64,000 nucleotides of DNA from Granulicella sapmiensis. GTDB lineage: Bacteria; Acidobacteriota; Terriglobia; Terriglobales; Acidobacteriaceae. The notes under the pieces are model-generated. The model had not been told where the DNA came from. It saw only the letters and a list, made by a program, of their open reading frames with translations, and made no database searches. The stretch is from NCBI GenBank assembly GCA_026225395.1, contig JAMFSR010000024.1, forward strand, positions 95,095-159,094. Reading direction: 5' to 3'. This document shows positions 8,575 to 17,726 of the stretch, piece by piece. The first letter of the stretch is position 1, and every line of letters starts with the position of its first letter. The position numbers and the translations under genes were made by a program.

Positions 8575-10485
8575 ATGCCTAAACAACATAGGGCTCTGAT
8601 CTCAATCATATTTGTTGCGCTGGCTCAAGGCAGATCGATCTGCCTGCATGGGCAGGCTCTCCCTGAAAGTCCCCAACAGCAATCGCTAATGGCCTTACCG
8701 CAGGATCCGGCCTTGTGGATGTTGAGGCCGGTAACAGGATTGGCATCAGATGTCCCCGTCAGAGCAAGTCCTCAGGCCACGTCTGGCGCGATCAGCTCCG
8801 TCCGCCCAGCCGATCCCGCTCTCGATGACGTCGCGTCGAGCCGCTACAAGGCCTCCAGCTACGTGCCCATCGACAGCTGGATCTACCCCACACTGGACCG
8901 CCTGGCGGCCCTCGGCTATCTACAGACCAGCTCGACGACCATCCGCCCACTGACCCGCCTGGAGTGCGCCCGCCTGGCCGAAGAAGCGAACATCCTCTAT
9001 GGCAACGAGGACGTCACGCAAAGTAGCGAGATTGCTGCAACGCTCTTGGACGCACTCGACCGCGAGTTCGCGCGCGAGATCCGTATCACGAACGGCAAGG
9101 CGGATAACAGCGGCGGCACGCTTGACGGCGTTTACGCGCGTTACACCGGAATCTCCGGCACGCCGCTGCGCGACAGTTTCCACTTTAGCCAGACCATCGT
9201 CAATGACTTCGGCCGCCCCTATGGCCAAGGGGCCAACGCCATCACCGGCCTTTCGGGGCACGCCGAGCGTGGTCCGTTTGCCATCTACGTCCGCGGAGAG
9301 TACCAACATGGCGCCCCCAACGCCCCCTACAGCTCTGCCGCGCAGCAAGCCATCGTCAGCTACGACCAACTGAACGAAGCTTGGACCACCGCACCAGGCG
9401 CGGCGCTGCCCGGCGTCTTTAACTACAACCCAGCAGCCGCCAGCCACCCGCGTTTCATTGAGGCCTATGCGGCCGTCAACCTCGCCAACTGGCAGATCAG
9501 CGCCGGGCAGGAGAGTCTCTGGTGGGGGCCAGACCGCACCACCTCGCTCATACTTTCCAACAACGCCGCCGCCATGCCCATGATCCGCATCTCGCGGTCC
9601 ACTCCGGCCCATTTGCCCGGCTTCCTGGGACACCTCGGGCCCTTCCACTTCGATGGCTTTTTCGCGCGGCAGGGCGGCATTCACTATGTGGCCCTGGGCC
9701 CCACCTTCATCCTCCACGGCAGTGAGAGCTCGCCGCTCACGCCACCTCCTTACCTCTGGGGCCTTACGTTTTCTATCGAGCCCACGCGCAATCTTGAGCT
9801 GAGCTTCGCACATACCACCGTCTTCGCCGGGTACGGCCGGCCACTTACGTTCGGCACTCTCTTTCACAGCTTCTCGGTGAACGGCAATGGGCAGGCTGTA
9901 GACCCGGGCAAACGTGTCACCGAGTTCAACCTCGCGTATCACCTGCCGTGGTTTCGTCATCAGGTGATTGCCTACGCCGAAGCAATGGCTTGGGACGATC
10001 CCGTACAGGGACACTTCACGGAGCGCTACGCACTGAATCCCGGCCTCTACTTGCCGCAGTTGCCATACATCAAGAAGCTCGACCTGCGCCTGGAGGGGGT
10101 GTACACCGACCTACCCGGCCTTCCTGAGGCGGGGTACTTTTATGCCAACGCGCACTATCCGCAGGGCTATACCAACTACGGCCAGGTGCTCGGAAGTTGG
10201 GTGGGTCGTGAGGGCCGCGGCGGCGCGGGTACCAGCACTTATTGGTTTTCCCCTCGGACCAAGGCTGCACTCATTTATCGCAGGATGGTCGCCAATCCGG
10301 TCTTTCTCGGGGGTGGCAACCTCACCGATCTTTCGGGCAGCTTCACATGGCTGCTCAATCCCCGGCTTGAGTTCTCGACCGTTCAAGGTTATGACCGCTG
10401 GCGTTTCCCGATCCTCAACGCAGCGCCCAGGTCCAGCTATGCAGCGACCTTTCAGGTGCAGTTGCTGAGTCGGCCGCGTCGCTAG
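8575..10485 (+). CDS. Wzi-like capsule assembly outer-membrane protein
   Basis: A 636-residue protein matching the capsule-assembly Wzi family. It has a signal peptide (HRALISIIFVALAQG), an N-terminal helical region (YVPIDSWIYPTLDRLAALGY) and a long beta-barrel region (WQISAGQESLWWGPDRTTSL, ALGPTFILHG, FNLAYHLPWFRHQVIAYAEA). Wzi anchors or organises surface polysaccharide at the outer membrane. A GTG at 8527 would add 16 basic residues; the ATG at 8575 places the signal peptide normally, but neither start has a strong ribosome-binding site. It follows the export gene closely and is likely co-transcribed. Confidence 0.8.
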   Translation: MPKQHRALISIIFVALAQGRSICLHGQALPESPQQQSLMALPQDPALWMLRPVTGLASDVPVRASPQATSGAISSVRPADPALDDVASSRYKASSYVPIDSWIYPTLDRLAALGYLQTSSTTIRPLTRLECARLAEEANILYGNEDVTQSSEIAATLLDALDREFAREIRITNGKADNSGGTLDGVYARYTGISGTPLRDSFHFSQTIVNDFGRPYGQGANAITGLSGHAERGPFAIYVRGEYQHGAPNAPYSSAAQQAIVSYDQLNEAWTTAPGAALPGVFNYNPAAASHPRFIEAYAAVNLANWQISAGQESLWWGPDRTTSLILSNNAAAMPMIRISRSTPAHLPGFLGHLGPFHFDGFFARQGGIHYVALGPTFILHGSESSPLTPPPYLWGLTFSIEPTRNLELSFAHTTVFAGYGRPLTFGTLFHSFSVNGNGQAVDPGKRVTEFNLAYHLPWFRHQVIAYAEAMAWDDPVQGHFTERYALNPGLYLPQLPYIKKLDLRLEGVYTDLPGLPEAGYFYANAHYPQGYTNYGQVLGSWVGREGRGGAGTSTYWFSPRTKAALIYRRMVANPVFLGGGNLTDLSGSFTWLLNPRLEFSTVQGYDRWRFPILNAAPRSSYAATFQVQLLSRPRR

Positions 10486-10949
10486 AATTGCATTTCGCAC
10501 TACCCCCGACAACTCCGATTGTCCTGAGGGAGTTTCCTATAACCTCGTTCCCAGGAAATGGAATTAGCTCACCTGCTGTCTTATCTTGCCAGGTACCAGC
10601 GCAATGATGGCATGGTGGTTCGAGTGAATCAAATGCACTGCGACAGCAACGCCGACTTTTCCGTTCCTCGAACTGATGCAGAGCGGAACTCCCAGCGCCC
10701 AGAAAGCTGCTCATCTACGCTTCTACGACCTGCTGCACCGTCCGCCGCATCAGATCGAGCAGAAATCCTCCCCGCCGAAACCGTCTTGCAACCCCGCTAC
10801 AATCCCAATACCCTGTCCCTTGCGAGCTATCTGCACCAACTTCCTCCCGAATGTCGTCGTAAACAACATGTTAAGGAAGAGCCAAGACGGCTCGCTCGCG
10901 GGCATCAACAGCTTCTACAGACTCAATCGAACGTGAAGCGAATCTATAG
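10486..10949. other. Gap without a recognisable gene
   Basis: Two overlapping plus-strand open frames (142 and 86 codons) are rich in Pro, Arg and Ser, show no family signature and no good ribosome-binding site. It may be decayed sequence or the upstream region of the following membrane-protein gene. Confidence 0.5.
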
Positions 10950-12596
10950 ATGTACATCGAAAAACGTTACCATCAACTCATGGTGAAAACTAGTTTTGCG
11001 ACACCCTCTCGATCATCGAGTTATCTGGCGGCTCTGGTATTTCTCGTAGGAATGCTACGTCTGGCCATTCTATTCAGAAAATCCGACGGCAATCTTGTTA
11101 AGGTGATTCCTGACGACGCCTTCTATTACCTCGTACCGGCGAGAAACTTTGCCACTCTCGGACGGTGGACCTTCGATGGCGTTGAACCCTCAAGCGGCTT
11201 TCATCTGCTCTGGGGATATCTGCTCGCAGGATTTTTTCACCTTGCTCCGCACGCAACTCTGCACACTATCTTTGCTGTCTTTGGAACGCTGCAAGTCCTC
11301 CTCCTCACTCTTGCAGCCTACCTTCTGGCGCTTACTGCTAGAAAATTGTTCGGCCCCGGTGTTCTCCCAGGCCTAGCCATTGTCTTCTTTTCGGCAGCTT
11401 GCCTGCAGCAGGAGGGGTGGCTCATGGAAAGCGCCCTCGACATCGCCGTATCCGCTGCCTCAGTCTTCCTTCTTGCAAGAACAAGACTTCGATTCACATG
11501 GCGCATAGCCTCAGGCGCGTTCCTGCTTGGGCTCGTCCTGATGCTTTCTCGCAGCGACACCGGATTGTTGGCCGTCGTTCTTTTCCTTACAACCCTCGTT
11601 TTGGGGATCCGACGCGAGATCGAAAGTTCCGTTCCGTGGGCAGCCTTCCTTCTCCTCGCCGGTGCCACCTGCGGTCTTCTTCTCACCCTCCTGCACACCC
11701 ACCTAGTCTCTGGGAACTGGATCCAAGCAAGCGCCCTTCAGAAAGTCTTTTGGGCCCAGATGTCCGGAAAGAAGTCGCTTAAGCCCGCTTTCGACATCAG
11801 CGTCAGTTTTTTTGACCCGCTGTTCGGCAGCCGTATCATGTTCTTCCCAAATCGATGGTCAACCCCGAGCGTGATCGCTGCCGGCAGAGCCCTCAAGATG
11901 CTTGTCCTGCTGCTGACCGCGTGGGGTATTATCCAAATTTTCCGTTCGAAGAGCTCGACCCCTACCAAGGGACTGCTTGGCGGTATGTTCGTGGTTCTCC
12001 TCGGTTATTTCGTCCTCTACTCTCACGACGCCGCAGTCCAGGGATGGTACGTCGGCAACTTTGTGGCTCCGATCGCGCTACTCGCTGCAGCCTCCTCCAC
12101 CTACTTCGCCTCATGTGCTGGGACTATTCGCTTCAGTCTGTACCTGGGCACAGCAACCCTGTGCGTGATGGGTATCCTCTTCAGTCTCACTCCAACCATG
12201 CGCTGGCAGGAAGCCATGTACCAGACAGGCATCTACGTCCATGCCCACCCTGAAATGACCCCCGTCGGCTCCTTCAACGCGGGCATCATCGGCTTCTTCG
12301 CCGAGGGTGGCGTCATCAACCTCGATGGCCTGATCAACGACAGCATCCTCCCTTACTCCAAACAGGGCCGCCTCGCAGCCTACATGGGTAAGCGCAACAT
12401 CCGGTACATTGCAGAGTCTCCGTTTGTGCTCTACGACCCGCTTTACCAGAAGGAAGGGGGTTACACCGACGGTCGACTCCTGCACTGCCTTACTTCCGCT
12501 GCCAACCTCTTTCCAAACGACCCGGATAATAACTGGAAGGATGGTCAGATCCAGCTCTTCCACTTCGACTCACCCTGTCTCCAGGCCACACCGTGA
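10950..12596 (+). CDS. Polytopic membrane protein, GT-C glycosyltransferase-like
   Basis: A 548-residue protein with about ten hydrophobic segments. An acidic pair lies in the first periplasmic loop (VIPDDAFYYLVPARNFA), the position of the catalytic DxD/DD in GT-C lipid-linked sugar transferases, and a soluble C-terminal domain follows (IIGFFAEGGVINLDGLINDS). Such enzymes transfer sugars from polyprenyl-phosphate donors on the outer face of the inner membrane. Its place inside the exopolysaccharide locus supports that role; donor and acceptor are unknown. An alternative ATG lies at 10980. Confidence 0.6.
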   Translation: MYIEKRYHQLMVKTSFATPSRSSSYLAALVFLVGMLRLAILFRKSDGNLVKVIPDDAFYYLVPARNFATLGRWTFDGVEPSSGFHLLWGYLLAGFFHLAPHATLHTIFAVFGTLQVLLLTLAAYLLALTARKLFGPGVLPGLAIVFFSAACLQQEGWLMESALDIAVSAASVFLLARTRLRFTWRIASGAFLLGLVLMLSRSDTGLLAVVLFLTTLVLGIRREIESSVPWAAFLLLAGATCGLLLTLLHTHLVSGNWIQASALQKVFWAQMSGKKSLKPAFDISVSFFDPLFGSRIMFFPNRWSTPSVIAAGRALKMLVLLLTAWGIIQIFRSKSSTPTKGLLGGMFVVLLGYFVLYSHDAAVQGWYVGNFVAPIALLAAASSTYFASCAGTIRFSLYLGTATLCVMGILFSLTPTMRWQEAMYQTGIYVHAHPEMTPVGSFNAGIIGFFAEGGVINLDGLINDSILPYSKQGRLAAYMGKRNIRYIAESPFVLYDPLYQKEGGYTDGRLLHCLTSAANLFPNDPDNNWKDGQIQLFHFDSPCLQATP

Positions 12597-12967
12597 GTGA
12601 GCCAGGCCCGGCCATTTACCCGGCCTGCTTGAGATCGACGCAGTCTTCCTGGACCACTCTCAACCAGTTGGTGCAAACGGACGCGTCGAGAGCATTTACC
12701 ATCGACTGCGCGATGAGTGATGTAGCCCGAAGTTGGGGACATACGGGTTTCGTTATCGCAGACCTGCCACGACAGAGTTGAATAATCGCCACTATGTCAA
12801 CCAGCGGCTGCCCGTGGGACTTCCTGTACCCACAACGGATTCGGTTGCGGGTGAAATTGCCGAAGGCGCTTCGCCTAGATCGAGCGCCGCGGCAATTGCG
12901 TTGCCGCATAGTGCGCGGATCATAACGTTCCGTGGGAGACTTTCGACGCGCCCAAGACTGAGCATTT
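12597..12967. other. Gap between convergent genes, no supported gene
   Basis: Open frames on both strands are short, without family motifs or ribosome-binding sites, and no clear terminator stem with a T-tract is visible. Confidence 0.5.
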
Positions 12968-14167
12968 TTAGTTTACTGGTGGCCCGGATATGCGGTCGCG
13001 CAGGAGCACCACGGCGCATCCTCCGAGCAGGCCGAGGAGCAGGCCGAAGAAAGCCAGGAGCATACGCGGTGGGCCGGATTTGCTGTCCGGATAAGAAGCG
13101 GGGTCGAGGACCTGGAGCAGAGGAGCCTCGTGCGCCTCATCCAGGCGAGCGGACTCGTACTGTCGGGCGAGCATCTCGAACAGGGCTTCGTGGTATTTGA
13201 CCTCGCGCTCCTTGCGGACATAGTCAAGAGCGACCGCGGGTACCTTCGAAGTGGGTATGGCGGTGCCTGCGCCCTTTCCGGAACCCGAATCCAGGCGGGC
13301 GAGCTGCCCTTGAAGATCGCCGATCTCGCTTTGCAGGCGGAGTACATCGGGGTTCTCTTCTGCCTCCGTCTGGCGAAGGCCGCTGAGCTCGGCTTGGCGG
13401 ACCGAGATTTGGGCGCGGGTCTGGGCAATGGTCTGAATCTCGGAAGCGGTCTGGACGCCAGGTGCGATCAAACCGCTCTGCTCTTCGGTGCGTTTGAGAT
13501 CGACCTCCGCGTCCGCAAGTTCGTCCTTCTCCTTGGCGAGCTGCTGGCCGAAAAAGAGGCGGCGCTGCGAGGCTTCACTGAGGGCCAGCCGGCTGTTGGT
13601 TTCGCGCAGCGCATCGAGGTAGCCGTTGGTAAGATCGCGAGCCCGCGCCGGACTCTTATCTGTAACCGAAATGGTGACGATGGAATCCTTGAGGCCTACC
13701 TCGAACTTGGATTCATTCGCGAGCAGCTTCTCCACCTGACTCTCCTTCTTGACCTTATAGACATTTAGCAGGTCGAAGCGCTTGACCAACTCGCTGGCGA
13801 TCGAGCTGCTCTTAAGAATGCCGACATAAAGGTCACCGGGACTCTTAGCGGCTCCCAGGAGCCCCCCCCCTCCCATGCCGGAAAGTTGTGAGAGCTGGCC
13901 AGCAAGTGCTGCGGCTGCACCGGAGCCGCTGTTTGAGCCGGGCGGGATGAACGACGCGCTCGAGGTGTATTTGGGTGGGAGGAGGAACGCGACCGCAAGT
14001 GCAACCGACAACGAGCCGAGCGTAGCAACCGATATGAGCCTGCGTCCCCGATGGAGTACGCCTAAGACAGCGTCCAAAGTGATTGCGTTCTCTTCCTCTT
14101 CGAGTTTGGGCACAGCGTCGCCGCTCGATCCTAAAGTTTCCGTACCATATAGAGTTTCCGCAGCCAT
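12968..14167 (-). CDS. Wzz-family chain-length determinant protein (no kinase domain)
   Basis: A 399-residue inner-membrane protein. TM1 lies at about residues 48-65 (VATLGSLSVALAVAFLLPP) with the Wzz signature after it (YTSSASFIPPG). A long periplasmic coiled-coil-rich region (SEASQRRLFFGQQLAKEKDE ... QISVRQAELSGLRQTEAEEN) precedes the Pro-rich motif and TM2 (KSGPPRMLLAFFGLLLGLLG). These proteins set polymer length with Wzy. There is no Walker A or Tyr-rich tail, so any tyrosine kinase must be encoded elsewhere. The ATG follows AGAGGATGA. A run of nine G on the coding strand (13862-13870) encodes part of GMGGGG. Confidence 0.88.
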   Translation of the reverse strand: MAAETLYGTETLGSSGDAVPKLEEEENAITLDAVLGVLHRGRRLISVATLGSLSVALAVAFLLPPKYTSSASFIPPGSNSGSGAAAALAGQLSQLSGMGGGGLLGAAKSPGDLYVGILKSSSIASELVKRFDLLNVYKVKKESQVEKLLANESKFEVGLKDSIVTISVTDKSPARARDLTNGYLDALRETNSRLALSEASQRRLFFGQQLAKEKDELADAEVDLKRTEEQSGLIAPGVQTASEIQTIAQTRAQISVRQAELSGLRQTEAEENPDVLRLQSEIGDLQGQLARLDSGSGKGAGTAIPTSKVPAVALDYVRKEREVKYHEALFEMLARQYESARLDEAHEAPLLQVLDPASYPDSKSGPPRMLLAFFGLLLGLLGGCAVVLLRDRISGPPVN

Positions 14168-14329
14168 TCATCCTCTTTTATATCCCATTGCGCTCCGCAG
14201 CGCCTGGACTACGCTCATCGCAGCAGGCCTTAGGATAACGGCCGCTGGCTGTAGCATAGTCACGAAGGGGAGAACGCGACTATCGATATCGTAGAACCAT
14301 ATCCGGAGGGATCGCCTGTTGGCAGACTT

Positions 14330-15571
14330 ATGGTAAGTCGTCCGAGCCAGCCCTTCCTATCACCTGTTCAGCCCATGCGAGCCCTACGAAGTTCGTCTCT
14401 CCATGTTCCGCAATGGAAAAAGGCTATGCAGGTTTTCTTCCTATGGACCCTTTGTCTCTATCCCTTCAACACGGCTAGCCATGTCTTATATCTTGTTCCG
14501 CAGGCACTTTTCTTCTTGGTGGGGAGCTATCGCCTTGTTGCAAATAACGCCGTAAAAGCCTATACGTGGCGTAAATTCGATCTGGTTTTTCTGGCACTCT
14601 CGGCGGTTGCTTTTGCAGTTATCGGAGAACTCGCTGCGACATCTCCGGAATACAGCGAAGTCGGCAAGCTCGCGCTGAATGTAGCGACGATCCTCTTACT
14701 ACTTTTTTTGCCCGGCGTCATCGACCTCGTCCAGTTGGCGCGATGGCTTCCACGTTTCGCCTTGATCTGGCTCTTCATCGTCATCGTCACCTACGTGCGC
14801 TCCGGTACAACCTTTCTGGACCTCATCGTGCTCTTCTCAACCGGCACCACAGTCACCAGCAGCAGTCTTTATAATTTTGCTGAACCTTTAGATCAGCTAT
14901 TTCTCACAAAGAATATCGCGGCGATGTACATCGTCGCAACATACGGTCTCTTTCTTTACAGTGCGCGATCCTCCTCGCAAAAAACGAAGCTTTGGCAAAA
15001 TGTAGCATTCCTGCTCCTCGTTCTTGCCTTCGCCTCCCGACAAGGGATACTGTCCGTGCTTGCGATGCTAGGCATCGCCCGGATGTGCTCGGACGCGCCC
15101 CGTTGGCGCAGATGGACGGAGTTTGTTGTCGCGGGTTCTATCGGTATCGCGGTGTTCGTGGCCGCATTCAATCTCAATAGTTCCGAGGACGGAGCGGCCG
15201 CCCGTCTCGATTTGTGGACTCACTTCATGCAACACGCAGGAAGTTTTTTCGTCACCGGGCAAGGTCTACACGGGCTTAATGAGAGTCTTTCACCACTTCA
15301 AATTGACAATTACCATATGTTTTTTATGAACCAAATTGGTGCTTACGGCGTGATCCATTGTCTTGCGTTTAATCTTTTCTTAGTCATCCTAATGATGAGG
15401 ATCGAGCCGGCCCGGTATCTTTGGTTGCTGATTGCACCCTATTGGCTGAACGTCTGCTTCCAAACATATGGCTACGAGTATGGAAATCTTTTTCTTCTCG
15501 TGGTTGCTGCGGATCGTTTTGATTTCGTTACGCCGGCAAAACGTTCTCTACCGGGGCGCCATAAAGCTTGA
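14330..15571 (+). CDS. O-antigen polymerase/ligase-like membrane protein (Wzy type)
   Basis: A 413-residue protein with about ten to eleven membrane segments and one larger periplasmic loop near residues 290-340 (LDLWTHFMQHAGSFFVTGQG ... NYHMFFMNQIGAYGVIHC). The G-x-G / H-N-x-x pattern in that loop is typical of Wzy_C and WaaL proteins. It would polymerise repeat units on the lipid carrier. It is divergent from the Wzz-like gene, the expected partner. The start is uncertain (ATG at 14330 or 14375). Confidence 0.7.
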   Translation: MVSRPSQPFLSPVQPMRALRSSSLHVPQWKKAMQVFFLWTLCLYPFNTASHVLYLVPQALFFLVGSYRLVANNAVKAYTWRKFDLVFLALSAVAFAVIGELAATSPEYSEVGKLALNVATILLLLFLPGVIDLVQLARWLPRFALIWLFIVIVTYVRSGTTFLDLIVLFSTGTTVTSSSLYNFAEPLDQLFLTKNIAAMYIVATYGLFLYSARSSSQKTKLWQNVAFLLLVLAFASRQGILSVLAMLGIARMCSDAPRWRRWTEFVVAGSIGIAVFVAAFNLNSSEDGAAARLDLWTHFMQHAGSFFVTGQGLHGLNESLSPLQIDNYHMFFMNQIGAYGVIHCLAFNLFLVILMMRIEPARYLWLLIAPYWLNVCFQTYGYEYGNLFLLVVAADRFDFVTPAKRSLPGRHKA

Positions 15572-15660
15572 GGCGGCTTGAAAATTAAACACCGATAACT
15601 TGTTAAGAGATTTTTGAGCAATACCACCATGATGTAGCCGCGCGATGCTTCCTCGGTGCG

Positions 15661-16611
15661 CTATGGCTTGTATGGAAGCCAGTTATTTGCCATTCTGAAT
15701 CCTTCACGCAGGCTAAGCTGCTTGAGCTTATAGCGTTCTGCGCTATCTTGTCCGGCCAGCCGACGCATGAAGTAGAGAAGGGACAGAGCAAGAACGAAAG
15801 GGAACGCAATAAACCGCCCAAAAAATTTGGACAGCATGTAGATGCGGTTGCGTGTTCCCATGCGGACGGAGAATTCAGATCCCGCGCCTCCGGTGAGGGA
15901 ACTTACCTTGTGCAACAGCCTGGCGTGAGGGAGCAGGAAGAGGTGCTGGTTCGCTTTGAGGCAGCGCAGCATAAAATCCGTGTCGTCGTGATAAACAAAA
16001 TAGCGTTCATCCATGAAGCCAACTTTCTCGAAGACCGAGCGAGTGAAGAGGATGCAGCAGGTCGGCGAGTGCTGGATGCGGCGCGGATAGGTAAATTGAC
16101 CTACATCCTCGACTCCATCTGCGAGGTGGTAACAGCGATAGCCAAAGAGGGGCTGAAACTTGCCGCCCGCTGCCCAGATCACGTTTGGCCGATCGAAGTA
16201 GTACATGATAGGGCAGGTCATCTGGCAATCGTTGGCCTCTATCCCATCGATCAGTTGGGTGAAGAGCTGCGGTCCAAACTCGACATCGTTGTTGAGCAGC
16301 AGGACGTACTCGCAACCTGCCTCAAGGGCGGCGTGGATGCCCTGATTATTTCCCGCTGCGACACCCAGATTGGTATCGTTTGCCATGACGGTAAAGGGGT
16401 CGCCCTGGGCACGGCACTGCGCGATGGAGTCGTCGGTTGAGGCGTTGTCAATTGCCCAGACATGGAAGTCCTGATGTTCCTGAGAGGACAGAGAGGAGAA
16501 GAAGCCGGGCATCACGGAAGAGCTGTTGAAGAGGACGGTCACGACGCCGATCCTGCCTTGAATAACACGGGCCGGTGAAGTCGTGTGATGTCCTTGTGGT
16601 ATATAGACCAT
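15661..16611 (-). CDS. Family 2 glycosyltransferase
   Basis: A 316-residue GT-A enzyme. It has the nucleotide-sugar binding start (RIGVVTVLFNSSSVMPGFFS), a D-x-D-like aspartate after VLLLNNDVEF, the conserved NLGVAAGNNQGI loop and the acceptor-side motif MDERYFVYHDDTDFMLRC. The C-terminal hydrophobic stretch (FIAFPFVLALSLLYFMRRL) suggests membrane association. It resembles rhamnosyltransferases of exopolysaccharide clusters. The frame extends upstream to 16770, but GT2 proteins start close to this beta-strand, so the ATG at 16611 is preferred. Substrate unknown. Confidence 0.82.
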   Translation of the reverse strand: MVYIPQGHHTTSPARVIQGRIGVVTVLFNSSSVMPGFFSSLSSQEHQDFHVWAIDNASTDDSIAQCRAQGDPFTVMANDTNLGVAAGNNQGIHAALEAGCEYVLLLNNDVEFGPQLFTQLIDGIEANDCQMTCPIMYYFDRPNVIWAAGGKFQPLFGYRCYHLADGVEDVGQFTYPRRIQHSPTCCILFTRSVFEKVGFMDERYFVYHDDTDFMLRCLKANQHLFLLPHARLLHKVSSLTGGAGSEFSVRMGTRNRIYMLSKFFGRFIAFPFVLALSLLYFMRRLAGQDSAERYKLKQLSLREGFRMANNWLPYKP

Positions 16612-16850
16612 GGCTTGGCGTTTCTTTCGTCTAAGCTTCTGAATTCTTGTCGAGGTTGGGATTATTCGTGATTCCTCTCTTGGACCCTTTGCGAATTTCC
16701 TGACGCGGAGTCGACATCGCGCCGTAGACGACTCGTGCATGATTCCTTCACGGGAGACAGTTCCTAGCAAATTCCCTGTCGGAACAGGGCTGCATGTTCT
16801 TTGCGGGTCATGTCTTAACTCCTGCGGACTTGTTGTGTGGCGCCCATCTG

Positions 16851-17726
16851 CTAAAGATCAAAACATCTCACCAACAGATACTTCATTCCTGAAACGATCA
16901 CGAAAAGGGAGCGGTTCTTCCAACACATCTGAACTTCGTTGCGAGCGCTGAGTCGCCGAGCTTTGCGCGACATTGCCCGGCGACTCAGCCAGCCGCGGCA
17001 ATGATACCCCAGCAGATCGGGATGATGCATGAGGGCCCAGCCTGCGCGTCGCACCCTCCACGACAGATCGGTATCATCCTTGTACATAAAGAAGCTCTCG
17101 TCGAAGAGCTGATCTCCGGTCTCAACGACTGCGTTCAAAGCTTCGCGGCGGGCCAGCACGGCTGCGGCGCAAAGCCACGGAATGGGGTTCGGTGCGGTAT
17201 AGCGCTTCAGGGCCTCTACTGGCTTCGATTGGTCGCGCTCGGGAAAACCGTGCCAATTCCTGACAACTCCTGTCGTATCGATCACATCCAGAGATGTCCG
17301 ATTCTCGATGTCATAGCGGATCAGTGAGGGAACGATCATGCCGACTTCCGAGTGTGTATCCATATAAGACACAGCCTTTTCCAGGAAGTCGGGAGCGGGA
17401 AAGGCGTCTGGATTGAGGAAGAAGATGTAGTCGAAGTCGCGTACGTGGCGCCAGCCGATGTTACTTCCCGCGCAGAATCCGACGTTGGTTTCCCGCTTGA
17501 TCTCTACAGGAACCGAATACGCTCCCGACCGCTCCAGGAAGTGGGGGTCTGTCGATCCCGAATCGACGAGGACGACAAGATCCGGGCTGTATGTCTGGGC
17601 CTCGAGCGATGCCATGTACATATCAAAAAAGCGGTCGCTATTGTAGGTCACCGTTACGACCCCGACCTTGGCTCGGCGGGGCGATGTCGCGGTGGCAGAG
17701 GTAACAATCGTTTCAGATGCAGCCAT
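16851..17726 (-). CDS. Family 2 glycosyltransferase
   Basis: A 291-residue GT-A enzyme close in type to the gene downstream. It has VGVVTVTYNSDRFFDMYMAS, the donor-binding VVLVDSGSTD, the NVGFCAGSNIGWR loop, FFLNPDAFP with the metal aspartate, and FMYKDDTDLSWRVRRAGW. Its ATG lies inside the end of the epimerase gene (14-bp overlap) with GAGGG seven bases upstream, so translation is probably coupled. It likely adds one sugar of the repeat unit. Confidence 0.85.
   Translation of the reverse strand: MAASETIVTSATATSPRRAKVGVVTVTYNSDRFFDMYMASLEAQTYSPDLVVLVDSGSTDPHFLERSGAYSVPVEIKRETNVGFCAGSNIGWRHVRDFDYIFFLNPDAFPAPDFLEKAVSYMDTHSEVGMIVPSLIRYDIENRTSLDVIDTTGVVRNWHGFPERDQSKPVEALKRYTAPNPIPWLCAAAVLARREALNAVVETGDQLFDESFFMYKDDTDLSWRVRRAGWALMHHPDLLGYHCRGWLSRRAMSRKARRLSARNEVQMCWKNRSLFVIVSGMKYLLVRCFDL

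Noticed and set aside
8920..10014. 364-codon minus-strand open frame
   Set aside because: Antisense to the Wzi-like gene, which has a signal peptide and barrel pattern; the antisense frame has none.
10558..10986. 142-codon plus-strand open frame before the GT-C-like gene
   Set aside because: No recognisable domain, poor start context and it overlaps the real gene in another frame.
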